DNA of 49,541 nt. Origin: CAWUIO01 sp963922455 (lineage in GTDB: Bacteria > Bacteroidota > Bacteroidia > Cytophagales > Microscillaceae). The stretch is taken from the NCBI GenBank assembly GCA_963922455.1, contig CAWUIO010000044.1, forward strand, positions 1 to 49,541, given 5' to 3'. How positions within the stretch are numbered: position 1 is the stretch's first letter; each line of letters opens with the position of its first letter. Of this stretch, positions 25,829 to 34,433 are shown in pieces. The position numbers and the translations under genes were made by a program. Under the pieces are notes generated by a model. It ran no database searches. It was not told where the DNA came from and saw only the letters and a program-made list of their open reading frames with translations.

Positions 25829-26106
25829 CTGTCCGAAAAGCTAGCAAACTTGGAAAGAGGAAAATGGTATTTTGGTAGGTCTCCCGAGGAAAAATTTTGG
25901 GGCTTGCCCGCGCTAAAAAATAGGGCTTCAAACGGGAACATATCTGCCCGCGCGGGCCGGGCTGGGCTGCTGAGCCGGCCCACGCGCAAACCAGCGAGGG
26001 TCTCAGCCCACTCCTTTTAATGAAGAGGCGCCCATCCCTAAGCCAAGTATTGCTTCAGATAGGGAGTTCTGAGAGGCTAAGATTACTATATTGGCTTTTC
26101 GGACAG
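25829..26106. mobile_element. MITE-like element with CTGTCYGAAAAGC ends, copy interrupted by repeat L
   Basis: Left end CTGTCCGAAAAGC (25829-25841) and right end GCTTTTCGGACAG (26094-26106) match the intact copy at 20928-21059. The interior is interrupted at its GGGGCTTGC sequence by structured repeat copy L. The right-hand 54 bp (26060-26113) match 21013-21066 with three differences. Confidence 0.7.
25899..26044 (+). repeat. Structured intergenic repeat, subfamily 2, copy L, nested
   Basis: Begins GGGGCTTGCCCGCGC and ends GCGCCCATCCCTAAGCC; ends GGCTT/AAGCC pair. Long stem CCCGCGC (25907-25913) with GCGCGGG (25950-25956). The middle (CAAACCAGCGAGGGTCTC) matches copies K and J, not subfamily 1. 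It lies inside the MITE-like element at 25829-26106. Confidence 0.8.
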
Positions 26107-26129
26107 TCTTAGGCGCCTATCCCTAAGCC

Positions 26130-26552
26130 AGGGTATCTTTTATTTGCCCCATTGTATAAACGATAGGTAAAGGATACCCATGATGAAGCCCTGAATACAG
26201 GCTTGGGAATGTAAGCATAATTTCAATCGAGATAATCCGCGTTCTAAATTTATGATTACCTGGCATTTTCCATGAGTAAGCAGTTCGCTTACAGAACATT
26301 TCTCATCAGACCTGGCAAGCAAATTCATGGATACACTCCTTCACAAACCCAGGCTCCTCCCAAAGAATCAGGTTTTTTATACCAGATTTGAAGCCAGCGT
26401 GTTAATTATTCCAAAAAAGCATTTTATCTTTGACAACTTATTTCCAAGACGCTCGTATCAATTTCAGCCTCAAAACCCAAAGCAGCCCAATTTTCATCTT
26501 ATAAATCATCTACCAAAGGGCCTTAGAACCTATTTGACCGAAGCTCCAGACT
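26130..26552. other. Intergenic region, no gene seen
   Basis: 423 bp between the repeat nest and the AAA+ gene. Small open frames exist on both strands but none has a credible protein. The last part, which is AT-rich, probably holds the promoter of the AAA+ operon. Confidence 0.5.
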
Positions 26553-27707
26553 ATGCAAAAACCAGATTTTCCTCCCAAAAAACCTGCTCCTTTTTATGGC
26601 CGATACAATGTCTTTGATGGTAACTTCTTTTACGAATCGTATTATCTACTCAATAAACACGATAGCCGACTGGTCGAGTTTAGCGTAGACGATTACTTCG
26701 ACAGTAAGCATCTCGTGAAGCTTGACATTTTCGTGGAAAAACTAGAAGCGGCCGGTTTTGGGAAGGTAGACCTGTATCGCCACAATACGGTGTACAATAA
26801 GAAAGAGAAGCGTTACTCCATCGATTGGTATTTGCTCATCCAAAACCAAAAGATTATCCTGAATATAAACCAGGATACTATCAAAGATTTAAAAGAAATC
26901 CAATTTAGGCCCGAGGATGTAATCGCTATCGAGGAGGTCCCAGTGGAGGACTTAGAAAAGATCTTTAAAATCGCCGAAGAAAGTCTGGTGGAAATCGTAC
27001 CCGATGAAAAACACTATATCCACATCGTGAGTTCGGTACCGCGTGACGGTCTCCGTTTGAATAAATATGAAATAAAAAAGCCCCAGATCCAAGATCTTGA
27101 ATTATACTACGGGCACGGCTTCCAAAAGAAGCATGAAGAGTTTGTAAAACGCATCCAAGAGAAAAACCGCTCCGGTATTTTTATCTTTCACGGACTTACC
27201 GGTAGTGGGAAGACCAATTATATACGGTATTTAATTTCGCAAACCCGCTCCGAAACCAATTATATTTTCTATCCCATGACCCTACTCCGGGAATTGGCCG
27301 ACCCTCAACTGATCACGTTTATTTCTGATTATCAAAACGCGGTACTCATCATTGAGGAATCGGAAGAAACTGTGCAGGCTCGTGAGCAGGGAAAATCGGA
27401 TAAGCTTTCTATTGCCAATTTGCTCAACATTTCGGATGGTTTACTCTCGGATGTTTTGAACCTGAAAATTATTTCTACCTTTAATACCGATATTCGGAAT
27501 CTAGACCGGGCTCTCTTGCGAGAAGGACGTTTATTGGGCATTCATAAGTTTGATAAAATCCCGGCCGAAAACGCCAATAGAATCGCCAAAATCAATAAAC
27601 TGTCTAAAAATTTTGATGATCCCGTTACCTTAGCCCAAATCTTTAATCCTTCTCTTAAGAAAGATTTCTCAGACTTTGAGAGCGATGATGCCAAGATTGG
27701 GTTTTGA
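26553..27707 (+). CDS. AAA+ ATPase with an unrecognised N-terminal domain
   Basis: A 384-aa cytoplasmic protein. Residues 1-190 form an unrecognised domain (alpha/beta, with FFYESYYLLNKHDSRLVEF near 25). The AAA+ module follows: Walker A GLTGSGKT at 214-221, Walker B AVLIIEE at 263-269 with Glu for the usual Asp, sensor 1 ISTFN at 307-311 and the DRALLREGRL motif at 318-327 with arginine-finger candidates. The order and the RALLREGR sequence recall the BCS1/ClpX-like clade that remodels proteins, but I cannot name the substrate. Start ATG at 26553. Probable operon with the next two genes (gaps of 82 and 27 nt). Confidence 0.83.
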   Translation: MQKPDFPPKKPAPFYGRYNVFDGNFFYESYYLLNKHDSRLVEFSVDDYFDSKHLVKLDIFVEKLEAAGFGKVDLYRHNTVYNKKEKRYSIDWYLLIQNQKIILNINQDTIKDLKEIQFRPEDVIAIEEVPVEDLEKIFKIAEESLVEIVPDEKHYIHIVSSVPRDGLRLNKYEIKKPQIQDLELYYGHGFQKKHEEFVKRIQEKNRSGIFIFHGLTGSGKTNYIRYLISQTRSETNYIFYPMTLLRELADPQLITFISDYQNAVLIIEESEETVQAREQGKSDKLSIANLLNISDGLLSDVLNLKIISTFNTDIRNLDRALLREGRLLGIHKFDKIPAENANRIAKINKLSKNFDDPVTLAQIFNPSLKKDFSDFESDDAKIGF

Positions 27708-27789
27708 CGGGAACCCTATTCTTTAAGTTTTTTAAGCTTTTCCTAAAAGATAAACGTAGATTGAGCTACAAACCGATTAAGGCTTAGTC

Positions 27790-28335
27790 ATGAGAAAACA
27801 AATCATTTTATTAGAAATTATACTGGCTATTATTTCCATCCTGGGCTTTTTAATGCGTTTACAAGGGCTAGAAGCCGGTTTATTCTTATTGATGGGTGGC
27901 TTGGGAGGCCTTACAATACTCTATTTTGTAGAACTTGTCCTAAACTTTGGGAAAGGGGTCTCTTTATTTAGCATCCGTAATTTTGCCAACCTAGTTGCCT
28001 CTTTTACAATGATCGCCTTGCTTTTCAAGTTGATGTTATGGCTCCCCCTGGATACGCTATTGCGGTATGCTTTGTATGCCTTTCTGACTACAATCCTAGG
28101 CCTCCTTTTTAACTTTCGGATTTCACAAAAAATTGAAGATATACGATTCTACCGCAAAGCTTTACAACGTAGCTTGGTCATAGCCGCTACTGCTTTTCTT
28201 ATTTATATAACTCCTGCTCGGCAATTGGTCAAACGATATTATGCCAAAGACGCTCAGGAAGTGCAAAGAGCGTATAAAAGGCTCCAAATTAATCCGGAAA
28301 AGGCCGAATCAAAGCCCCCTAAACCCGGTCAGTAA
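27790..28335 (+). CDS. Membrane protein of unknown function
   Basis: A 181-aa protein with about five hydrophobic helices (approximately residues 4-24, 26-54, 66-87, 90-110, 130-146) and a basic, proline-rich cytoplasmic tail (KRLQINPEKAESKPPKPGQ). No family recognised. It sits between an AAA+ ATPase and a phosphopantetheinyl transferase on the same strand with short gaps, so cotranscription is likely, but the context does not reveal a role. Confidence 0.75.
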   Translation: MRKQIILLEIILAIISILGFLMRLQGLEAGLFLLMGGLGGLTILYFVELVLNFGKGVSLFSIRNFANLVASFTMIALLFKLMLWLPLDTLLRYALYAFLTTILGLLFNFRISQKIEDIRFYRKALQRSLVIAATAFLIYITPARQLVKRYYAKDAQEVQRAYKRLQINPEKAESKPPKPGQ

Positions 28336-28362
28336 GCTTCGTAACCCCTTGGCCCTACTGCT

Positions 28363-29025
28363 ATGCCCTTAAAACTCATCCAACATATCCATGCAGAAGC
28401 CCATTGGGGCATATGGCATATCCAGGAAAATACCGAAACCTTGCTCCAGCTTTTAGACAGTCCGGAACAACACCTCGATTTTTTAGACCCCATCCAGCAT
28501 CCCGATAAAAAAAATGAATCCATAGCGGCCCGCCTGGTAGTGAAAAAGTTGATGGAGTCCCAGGGGCAAGCGTATCCAGGCATTCATAAAGATGAGTGTT
28601 CCAAACCACTCCTTTACAATTCGAGATATCACGTTTCGCTTTCGCATGCCATTCGATATGCGATTGGCATGATACACCCCAGCGGGGCCGTAGGAATTGA
28701 TATGGAAACCCCACGCGAACAACTCCGCCGGATCGCCAAAAAATACCTATCCAGTCAGGAAAGAAAATACTACCCCAATGACTTAGATACCCTCACCATT
28801 CTCTGGGTCATAAAAGAAGCACTTTACAAACTCTATGGAAAGCGTCAATTGAGCCTTCGCTATCATATGGGAGTGGAAGCCTTATCCGGAAAACCAGAAG
28901 GCATCGCCCGGGCCTGGATGGAGCCCCCAGGGCAGCCTCGGGTATATTATCAAGTATACTACCGGGCCTGGGAAGAGTACTATATTGCCTACACCAGTGC
29001 TGCAGAGATCATTCCTAAGTCCTAG
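28363..29025 (+). CDS. 4'-phosphopantetheinyl transferase (Sfp type)
   Basis: A 220-aa protein with the Sfp-family signature: the first motif SLSHAIRYAIGMIHPSGAVG leading to the metal-binding pair in GIDMETPREQL near residues 109-119, and the second motif W-V-I-KEALYKLYG near 148-158. The enzyme transfers the phosphopantetheine arm of coenzyme A to a serine of carrier proteins, here most likely fatty-acid acyl carrier protein or a secondary-metabolite carrier. Length is normal. Last gene of the plus-strand group; convergent with the fructan locus, 72 nt apart. Confidence 0.93.
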   Translation: MPLKLIQHIHAEAHWGIWHIQENTETLLQLLDSPEQHLDFLDPIQHPDKKNESIAARLVVKKLMESQGQAYPGIHKDECSKPLLYNSRYHVSLSHAIRYAIGMIHPSGAVGIDMETPREQLRRIAKKYLSSQERKYYPNDLDTLTILWVIKEALYKLYGKRQLSLRYHMGVEALSGKPEGIARAWMEPPGQPRVYYQVYYRAWEEYYIAYTSAAEIIPKS

Positions 29026-29097
29026 GGTGTTCTAAATCGGGTAACTCATAGGGTCATTAAATTAAAAAGAGTAAAAGTTCTTCAGAACAGCTTCCAT

Positions 29098-30726
29098 TTA
29101 TTTCAATCTTATTTCATTCCATATAGATTTCAAGGGGAACACTTTTGCCTCTTTTAGCTGAATTGGCTCGGCACTCTGCCATGTCAATTGCGTGAATGGC
29201 TTTTCGGCAAAATACGTTTCAGTCATGGTGGTCAATCCACCATCCGCAAAAACTTCCAGGGATGACACATCTAGCCAAATATCCAGGCGCAAAATTTGAT
29301 CTGAATCGTCCCTGGGAGCTTTATGTACTTGAGGGAAAGCATCTGAAAAATCTACTTTGCCAGCTTGGCGACGATCTGTATAAAACTTATCTTCTGAAGC
29401 TATATAGCCTAAGGTTAAGGTATCTCCTGCTTCATTAGACATGTGAATGCTAAAATCTTTGTCATTAGAATCTCCTAGGTCTAATTCCATACGCAAACGC
29501 CACGTACTTAATCCAGAAGGCAGCTTATTACTCCAGTCTACAGTACCTTCTAGTGCTTGGGGGAGGATTTGGGAGGGTTCTCCTTGGAGTAAGTCCAGTT
29601 CTTTGACCGGCTGTGATTTAAGTCGCATGCCTTGCTCCAAGGCTTCAAGAGACAAAGTACGGGGTAGGGTCATGGCACTACGCCAAACTTCAGTAGGTAC
29701 CTTTATGGCATAAGCCCAATTACTCATCCAACCGATAAATAATCGCCTGCCATCTTCCTCTGGGATATTGGCCCATGTTACCCCAGCATAATTATCCGCT
29801 CCGTAGTCTAACCAAAAAGCTTTGTTTTCACTGGTGCTTAGGGCTTTACGGCAGCTAGGGTTTAATTGAAATGTATTGCCATCAAAGTTACCATAAAAAT
29901 ACTGCGTACCAGAGCCTCCAGCCGGCCCCCCGGACCCTACACTTACCAACATAACCCACACCACCTCGTCCGTTGTGGTTTTTAATGGGAAAAGGTCGGG
30001 GCATTCCCATACCCCTTCGTGACTTCCAATATCTGCCCCAAACTCACTTAACTTCTCCCAGGATTTCAGGTCGGGCGAAGCAAAGAGGGTAATCCGATCG
30101 GCCGTAGCCAATACCATCACCCACCTCGAGCTTTCCTCGTGCCAAAATACTTTGGGGTCTCTGAAATCTCGGATGCCCGGATTAGGTAATACCGGATTAT
30201 CTTCATACGGCTTCCAAGTTTTTCCTTGGTCTAGGCTATAAGCTAAGCCTTGAGTTTGGAAGGTTTGACTCCCGTTCTTTTCTCCTACTGGATCATGGTA
30301 AGTAAAAATAGCTACCAGGGGAGGGTTATCCTGAGTTCCTAAACCTGAGGAGTTGTTTTGGTCAAGCACCGCACTACCGGAGAAAATGTAACCATTAGAG
30401 TCAGGATACAGGGCAATAGGAAGGTTTTCCCAATTCACCATGTCTCGACTAACGGTATGCCCCCAATGCATGGGCCCCCAGACAGAACTATCGGGATAAT
30501 GTTGGTAAAATAAATGGTATTGACCTTGGTAAAACACCATACCGTTGGGATCATTCATCCACTTGGCAGGAGGGGAGAAGTGGTATTGCGGACGGTGTGG
30601 TTCTTGATAGGATGGTTCTTGGATTGAGGATGCCAAAGAGGTTTCCTCAGTCCTGTTGGATTCTGAATTACAAGAAAGCAAAAAGAATGCACTTGCTCCC
30701 AGTAGTAAAAAGATAACTCGTTTCAT
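29098..30726 (-). CDS. GH32 lipoprotein, exo-fructanase (inulinase/levanase)
   Basis: A 542-aa lipoprotein: signal sequence with lipobox LLSC19, then a GH32 five-bladed propeller and a C-terminal beta-sandwich. All catalytic elements are intact: nucleophile Asp59 in W-MNDPNG, transition-state stabiliser Asp190 in FRDP, and acid/base Glu241 in WECPDLF. It releases fructose from the ends of inulin or levan, or splits sucrose; the linkage preference cannot be read. As a lipoprotein it is probably anchored to the outer membrane or periplasmic. Last gene of the fructan locus, 70 nt after the HAD gene. Confidence 0.93.
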   Translation of the reverse strand: MKRVIFLLLGASAFFLLSCNSESNRTEETSLASSIQEPSYQEPHRPQYHFSPPAKWMNDPNGMVFYQGQYHLFYQHYPDSSVWGPMHWGHTVSRDMVNWENLPIALYPDSNGYIFSGSAVLDQNNSSGLGTQDNPPLVAIFTYHDPVGEKNGSQTFQTQGLAYSLDQGKTWKPYEDNPVLPNPGIRDFRDPKVFWHEESSRWVMVLATADRITLFASPDLKSWEKLSEFGADIGSHEGVWECPDLFPLKTTTDEVVWVMLVSVGSGGPAGGSGTQYFYGNFDGNTFQLNPSCRKALSTSENKAFWLDYGADNYAGVTWANIPEEDGRRLFIGWMSNWAYAIKVPTEVWRSAMTLPRTLSLEALEQGMRLKSQPVKELDLLQGEPSQILPQALEGTVDWSNKLPSGLSTWRLRMELDLGDSNDKDFSIHMSNEAGDTLTLGYIASEDKFYTDRRQAGKVDFSDAFPQVHKAPRDDSDQILRLDIWLDVSSLEVFADGGLTTMTETYFAEKPFTQLTWQSAEPIQLKEAKVFPLKSIWNEIRLK

Positions 30727-30796
30727 GATTGCTACATATTTAAAGTAATACTTCAGTTTTCATTTTCCACTGGGGGGACAATTCCTACAAAAGTCT

Positions 30797-31618
30797 CTAT
30801 ACACCCAATTGGAAGTATTTTTCCAGGGTACTTTTTACCCCCTCTTGGTTATTGCTTAAAGTAACCTCTTTGGCCGCATCTTGTACCTCCTGGGGGGCAT
30901 TGGCCATGGCCACTCCCCGGCCCACATATTTTAGTAATTCCAAATCGTTAAAATTATCGCCCATCGCCAGAATTTGGTCTAGGTGAAGCCCCCACATTTC
31001 TTGTAAATATTGCACAGCACTTTTTTTGGAAGCTTTACGGTGCACTATCTCCAAATAGGTTTCGTGCGATAAGGTGTATGTGACTTCCTCATAATTCCGG
31101 CGGTTCAGCTTCTCCACCAATTGGCCAATATGCTCTTGGGGGCCTATAGCTTGGATTTTATGTGGCCCTCCTTTGCTTTGCCAGAGGTTGTTCATATTGC
31201 TTGTACTCAGGTAGCTTACGGTAACCTGGGTAATATTGGCTTCCTTCTCGATCCAGACGTCGGGCTCATGGGCGTAAAATTGGGACTCATCGTAATATGC
31301 CAAACGTACATCCAGGTTTTGAATGATTTCTTGAAAATCGGGTAGCAAAACGGGGGGGACCTTTAACTCGTTTAATTTTTGAAATGGTAGTGGTCCTTCC
31401 ATAATCAAGCTCCCATTCATGCAGATCACAGGGTGGACAAGGTCTAGGGCTTTATAGATCTCTGTCATTGCGCGGGGTGGCCGAGCCGAGCATAAGACTA
31501 TTTTAACCTCAGGCATTTTCCTTAAAGCATGAATAGCTTTTACATTCCCTTGAGGTATTTGATGATCGTTCCCCAGCAGTGTACCATCTACGTCGAGGCA
31601 AACTAAATTATATAGCAT
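30797..31618 (-). CDS. HAD-superfamily (Cof-type) sugar phosphatase
   Basis: A 273-aa cytoplasmic hydrolase. Motif I is CLDVDGTLLGN with nucleophile Asp9 and Asp11; motif II is CSAR near 42-45; a type IIB cap lies between; the last motif is ILAMGDNFNDLELL near 213-226. Cof-type enzymes dephosphorylate sugar phosphates and related small molecules. Lying between two GH32 genes with gaps of 42 and 70 nt, it is almost certainly cotranscribed. A role in removing excess hexose phosphate made by the locus fructokinase is plausible but inferred. The Bacteroides fructan locus, as I recall it, does not contain such a gene. Confidence 0.88.
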   Translation of the reverse strand: MLYNLVCLDVDGTLLGNDHQIPQGNVKAIHALRKMPEVKIVLCSARPPRAMTEIYKALDLVHPVICMNGSLIMEGPLPFQKLNELKVPPVLLPDFQEIIQNLDVRLAYYDESQFYAHEPDVWIEKEANITQVTVSYLSTSNMNNLWQSKGGPHKIQAIGPQEHIGQLVEKLNRRNYEEVTYTLSHETYLEIVHRKASKKSAVQYLQEMWGLHLDQILAMGDNFNDLELLKYVGRGVAMANAPQEVQDAAKEVTLSNNQEGVKSTLEKYFQLGV

Positions 31619-31660
31619 AGATTCATTTTTAAATTAGATTTCTCTGAAATCTACGCAAAA

Positions 31661-34105
31661 TTAGTTCAGAACCGAAAGTCTACGATATCCCAATATTTCT
31701 TGCCCTCTTTTGAGATAAACCTGATATATACCTGGGCTAAACCTATTATCTAGCTTGAGACGTATAGCTCCTGAACCACTTCTCACCAATCGATTGAGTA
31801 CTTTTTTACCGTATGCATCTACAATCACTAGTTCAACGTTTTGCCATTCGGGATTATTAAGGCTTAGTTGTACAGTCTTACTGGCGGGATTTGGGAAAAC
31901 TTGTAATTGGTTATAGTTATCTGGGATGTCTAGTATACCTGTGGGTATCAATTCAGGCCCCATCGCAAAAACTTCTAATGAAGTGAGCGTTACGTCCCCT
32001 CCGTTAGCAAAAAGATCCAAGCGGTCATTTTGTGGGCTCGCCGGAAAATAGCGGCCCGCAAATGCTTGCTTATCGTTGACAAAAACCTCCAAGACTGAGC
32101 CGTCTATAAACACACGAAGGTTTAGACGTTCTCCTGCCTCCAGGGGAAAAATACCTGTACGGTTATCTCGGGGAAAGCCATCGGAGAAGGTAGAATTGAT
32201 GCGATCTAATACAAACTCAGAAGTACTAAAATTGTATATGATTTTCGTACATTCGGTGCGTGATGCATTGCTGCCCACAATCAAGCCGACTTCAGTAGCT
32301 TGTCCTGGCTCAATACTCATCTTAATCTCATATTGAAACCCTCTAAGATCCTCCAAGAAATTCGTCCCGCCCTCATTTACCGTTACGTTGGAGAAGCTTT
32401 TCAAGGGCTGCCGTATAGAATCTAAAATAGGATGGGGCTTTTGAGTTAATGTGCCGGTACTCTCATCGAGGGTGATTATTCTGGGAAGGCCAAAAAGGTT
32501 GGCCCACCCCCAATCATAATGTACTTCATTGGAGACTTCGTCGGGTATTATCCCAATCGCTACTGTGTTGCCCTGGGCATCGCTTGCAAAGGCAGGTGAG
32601 AGGGTTCCATTGACAATTTCAAAGTTTTTGGGGTTAGCTTGGTCTGGGACAAATTGCTCATTAATAAAATCCCCTACCCAGTATAAGCAGCGGGCTAGAT
32701 TACCGCTTTCTGGTATACGGGTTACTAAAAGGACATATTTATCACCAAACTTTCGGAAAACGGGTACTTCCCAAAAGCTTCCGGAGAAATCCAGTATGGG
32801 GTTTCCGGTGTATAGGGAACCTATAAAATCCCAGTTTTCTAAATCAGCCGACTTATAAAGAGGTAACGTTCCCTCATTTTGGGGGGTTCCTGAACCAATA
32901 ATCATGTACCAAGAACCATTTTCTCTAAACACGAATGGGTCTCGAAAATCTTTTCCTTGGGCAAGAAACGGGGATTCGGCAATGATAGGATTTAAGGATT
33001 CAGGCTTTTCCCAGTTGATTAAGTTGCTATCCAAAGCCCGGGCGATATGGGTAGAAGCCTTTACTCCGTCAACCCCCGTGTAAAATATCACAGGTTGCCC
33101 GGCCTCATCTAAGATAAGGTGCCCGGCCCAGGTTCCTACGCTATCAAATTCATTTTCTGGCCAGAGTGCAGGTTGTACCTCCCGCCAAAACAACAGGTCA
33201 TCGCTGATAAAATGTCCCCAATTCTGATTGGAGAAATAAGGGCCGTTGGAGTTTTTCTGGCTAAACATATGGTATTGCCCTTGGTAGTATATTAATCCGT
33301 GGGATTCATTGGTCCAGGCAGCTTGAGGGATGGGATGGTACTTTGGGCGATACACATCTGACGTGAAGCGGGTTTCGGGTACCGTTAAGCTGGGGGGGAC
33401 GGTTGGAAGTAAGTTGCTGTATAAGGAGTTGATTTCTTCTATGCTCAGGGTCCCTTCCCAAATATTTACTTCATCAATAATCCCATTCAAGACCGAAAGG
33501 GGAAAAGGGCCTTGCATGAGTTCATTGTTTGCCTTGCCAATTAGTATGTTGTCTGGAAAGTTAAAAAAGCCCGTATTGAGCGTGGTATCCAAAACCAATT
33601 GATTATTTTGAAATAATTTTACCTGTCCTGTGCTCGCATCTAGGCTGGCACTAAGTAATACCCAAGCATGGTGTGGGATACTTTCCGGTGAGTTTAAGAT
33701 AAAATCAAGAGTCCCGATTTTACCCCGAAGGTTTGTTTGGCCAAATTTATTTACCCCTAATTCTAGTCCTTGATTTGTATTTTCGTTCCATATAGATAGA
33801 ACAGATGCCGTTTTTACGGGATAAGACTCTAGGGCAAGCCAAGCACTGATGCTCAAAGTTTGGTTGGGGAGGGTAGTGGGCAATACTCCACTTAGCCAGG
33901 TAGTATATCCATCTGACCGGAAAGCCATACCAGACACCCCCGGCACTCTTTCCAGGGTATTTCTTCCTTGAACGTAGGGAAAGGTTGTATTGGAGACCGA
34001 CTCTATGGTGTTTGCCCCACTCGTTTCATCAAATTTCCAGCTGGCTATTTGGGCGGTAGCAGGCAAAGTGAAGAAAAAAATCAGAAATAGTTCAACAATT
34101 TTCAT
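31661..34105 (-). CDS. Multidomain GH32 protein with LamG-like domain and T9SS sorting signal
   Basis: An 814-aa exported protein: signal peptide (1-18); a concanavalin/LamG-like domain (about 20-230); a GH32 module (about 250-730); and a type IX secretion C-terminal domain (about 735-814: LQVFPNPASKTVQLSL, VELVIVDAYGKKVLN, YRRLSVLN). The stabiliser Asp389 (FRDP) and acid/base Glu446 (FWEV) are present, but the nucleophile motif WMNDPNG reads W264-T-N-E267-S-H-G, with Glu replacing Asp. Other Bacteroidota GH32 proteins with a WTNEPHG-like motif are known to me, so this may be a subfamily rather than a dead enzyme. It should act at the cell surface or outside. Confidence 0.88.
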   Translation of the reverse strand: MKIVELFLIFFFTLPATAQIASWKFDETSGANTIESVSNTTFPYVQGRNTLERVPGVSGMAFRSDGYTTWLSGVLPTTLPNQTLSISAWLALESYPVKTASVLSIWNENTNQGLELGVNKFGQTNLRGKIGTLDFILNSPESIPHHAWVLLSASLDASTGQVKLFQNNQLVLDTTLNTGFFNFPDNILIGKANNELMQGPFPLSVLNGIIDEVNIWEGTLSIEEINSLYSNLLPTVPPSLTVPETRFTSDVYRPKYHPIPQAAWTNESHGLIYYQGQYHMFSQKNSNGPYFSNQNWGHFISDDLLFWREVQPALWPENEFDSVGTWAGHLILDEAGQPVIFYTGVDGVKASTHIARALDSNLINWEKPESLNPIIAESPFLAQGKDFRDPFVFRENGSWYMIIGSGTPQNEGTLPLYKSADLENWDFIGSLYTGNPILDFSGSFWEVPVFRKFGDKYVLLVTRIPESGNLARCLYWVGDFINEQFVPDQANPKNFEIVNGTLSPAFASDAQGNTVAIGIIPDEVSNEVHYDWGWANLFGLPRIITLDESTGTLTQKPHPILDSIRQPLKSFSNVTVNEGGTNFLEDLRGFQYEIKMSIEPGQATEVGLIVGSNASRTECTKIIYNFSTSEFVLDRINSTFSDGFPRDNRTGIFPLEAGERLNLRVFIDGSVLEVFVNDKQAFAGRYFPASPQNDRLDLFANGGDVTLTSLEVFAMGPELIPTGILDIPDNYNQLQVFPNPASKTVQLSLNNPEWQNVELVIVDAYGKKVLNRLVRSGSGAIRLKLDNRFSPGIYQVYLKRGQEILGYRRLSVLN

Positions 34106-34182
34106 GCGTGTAAAATTTGATTTTCTTGGTAAACACCGAAACGTTTAAGTTTAAACCTGGGGTTAATCTGCCCATTTTCTAT

Positions 34183-34311
34183 GGCTTAGGGATGGAACGG
34201 CCTGTTTGAGCCCGCCGCTGGCCGTGCGTAAGGCGGCGAGTAGTGACAGCCCGGCCCGCGCGGGTAATTTAGGTCTTGTGGGCACTAACTATAATAGCGC
34301 GGGAAAGCCCC
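34183..34311 (-). repeat. Structured intergenic repeat, subfamily 1, copy F
   Basis: Ends GGGGCTT and AAGCC pair. Long stem CCCGCGC (34255-34261) with GCGCGGG (34297-34303); inner stem CGCCG/CGGCG. Small-loop variant GTGACAGC. It lies between the susD terminator and the GH32 start codon (78 nt away) inside the fructan locus, in the same sense as the genes. Confidence 0.9.
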
Positions 34312-34373
34312 TACTCATTTTTTAGCCAAGGTATAGTCTTGTGATCGTCTTACATGTCACCTGTATTTTAGGT

Positions 34374-34415
34374 TAAATTAAAAAGAGAGCGGTCACCCAT
34401 CGTGACAACCGCTCT
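34374..34415 (-). terminator. Intrinsic terminator after susD
   Basis: Outer stem AGAGCGGT (34386-34393) with ACCGCTCT (34408-34415), extended by a short inner helix, followed on the minus strand by CTTTTTAATTTAA. It lies 19 nt after the susD stop codon and separates susC-susD from the hydrolase genes. Confidence 0.88.
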
Positions 34416-34433
34416 GCTGGGCTCTGTCTTGTA

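Larger units (their letters stand above)
25694..26129 (+). repeat. Structured intergenic repeat, subfamily 2, copy J, split by an insertion
   Basis: The 5' part (25694-25828) begins GGGGCTTCCCGGCGC; the long stem CCCGGCGC (25701-25708) pairs with GCGCCGGG (25745-25752), followed by the subfamily-2 block CGGCGGTCTCCGCC. The 3' end GGCGCCTATCCCTAAGCC appears only at 26112-26129, after a MITE-like element. Ends GGCTT/AAGCC still pair. Confidence 0.75.

Noticed and set aside
26140..26617. Short open frames on both strands (62 and 96 codons) between the repeat nest and the AAA+ gene
   Set aside because: No family resemblance; the plus-strand frame overlaps the start of the AAA+ gene in another frame, and the minus-strand one has no credible context.
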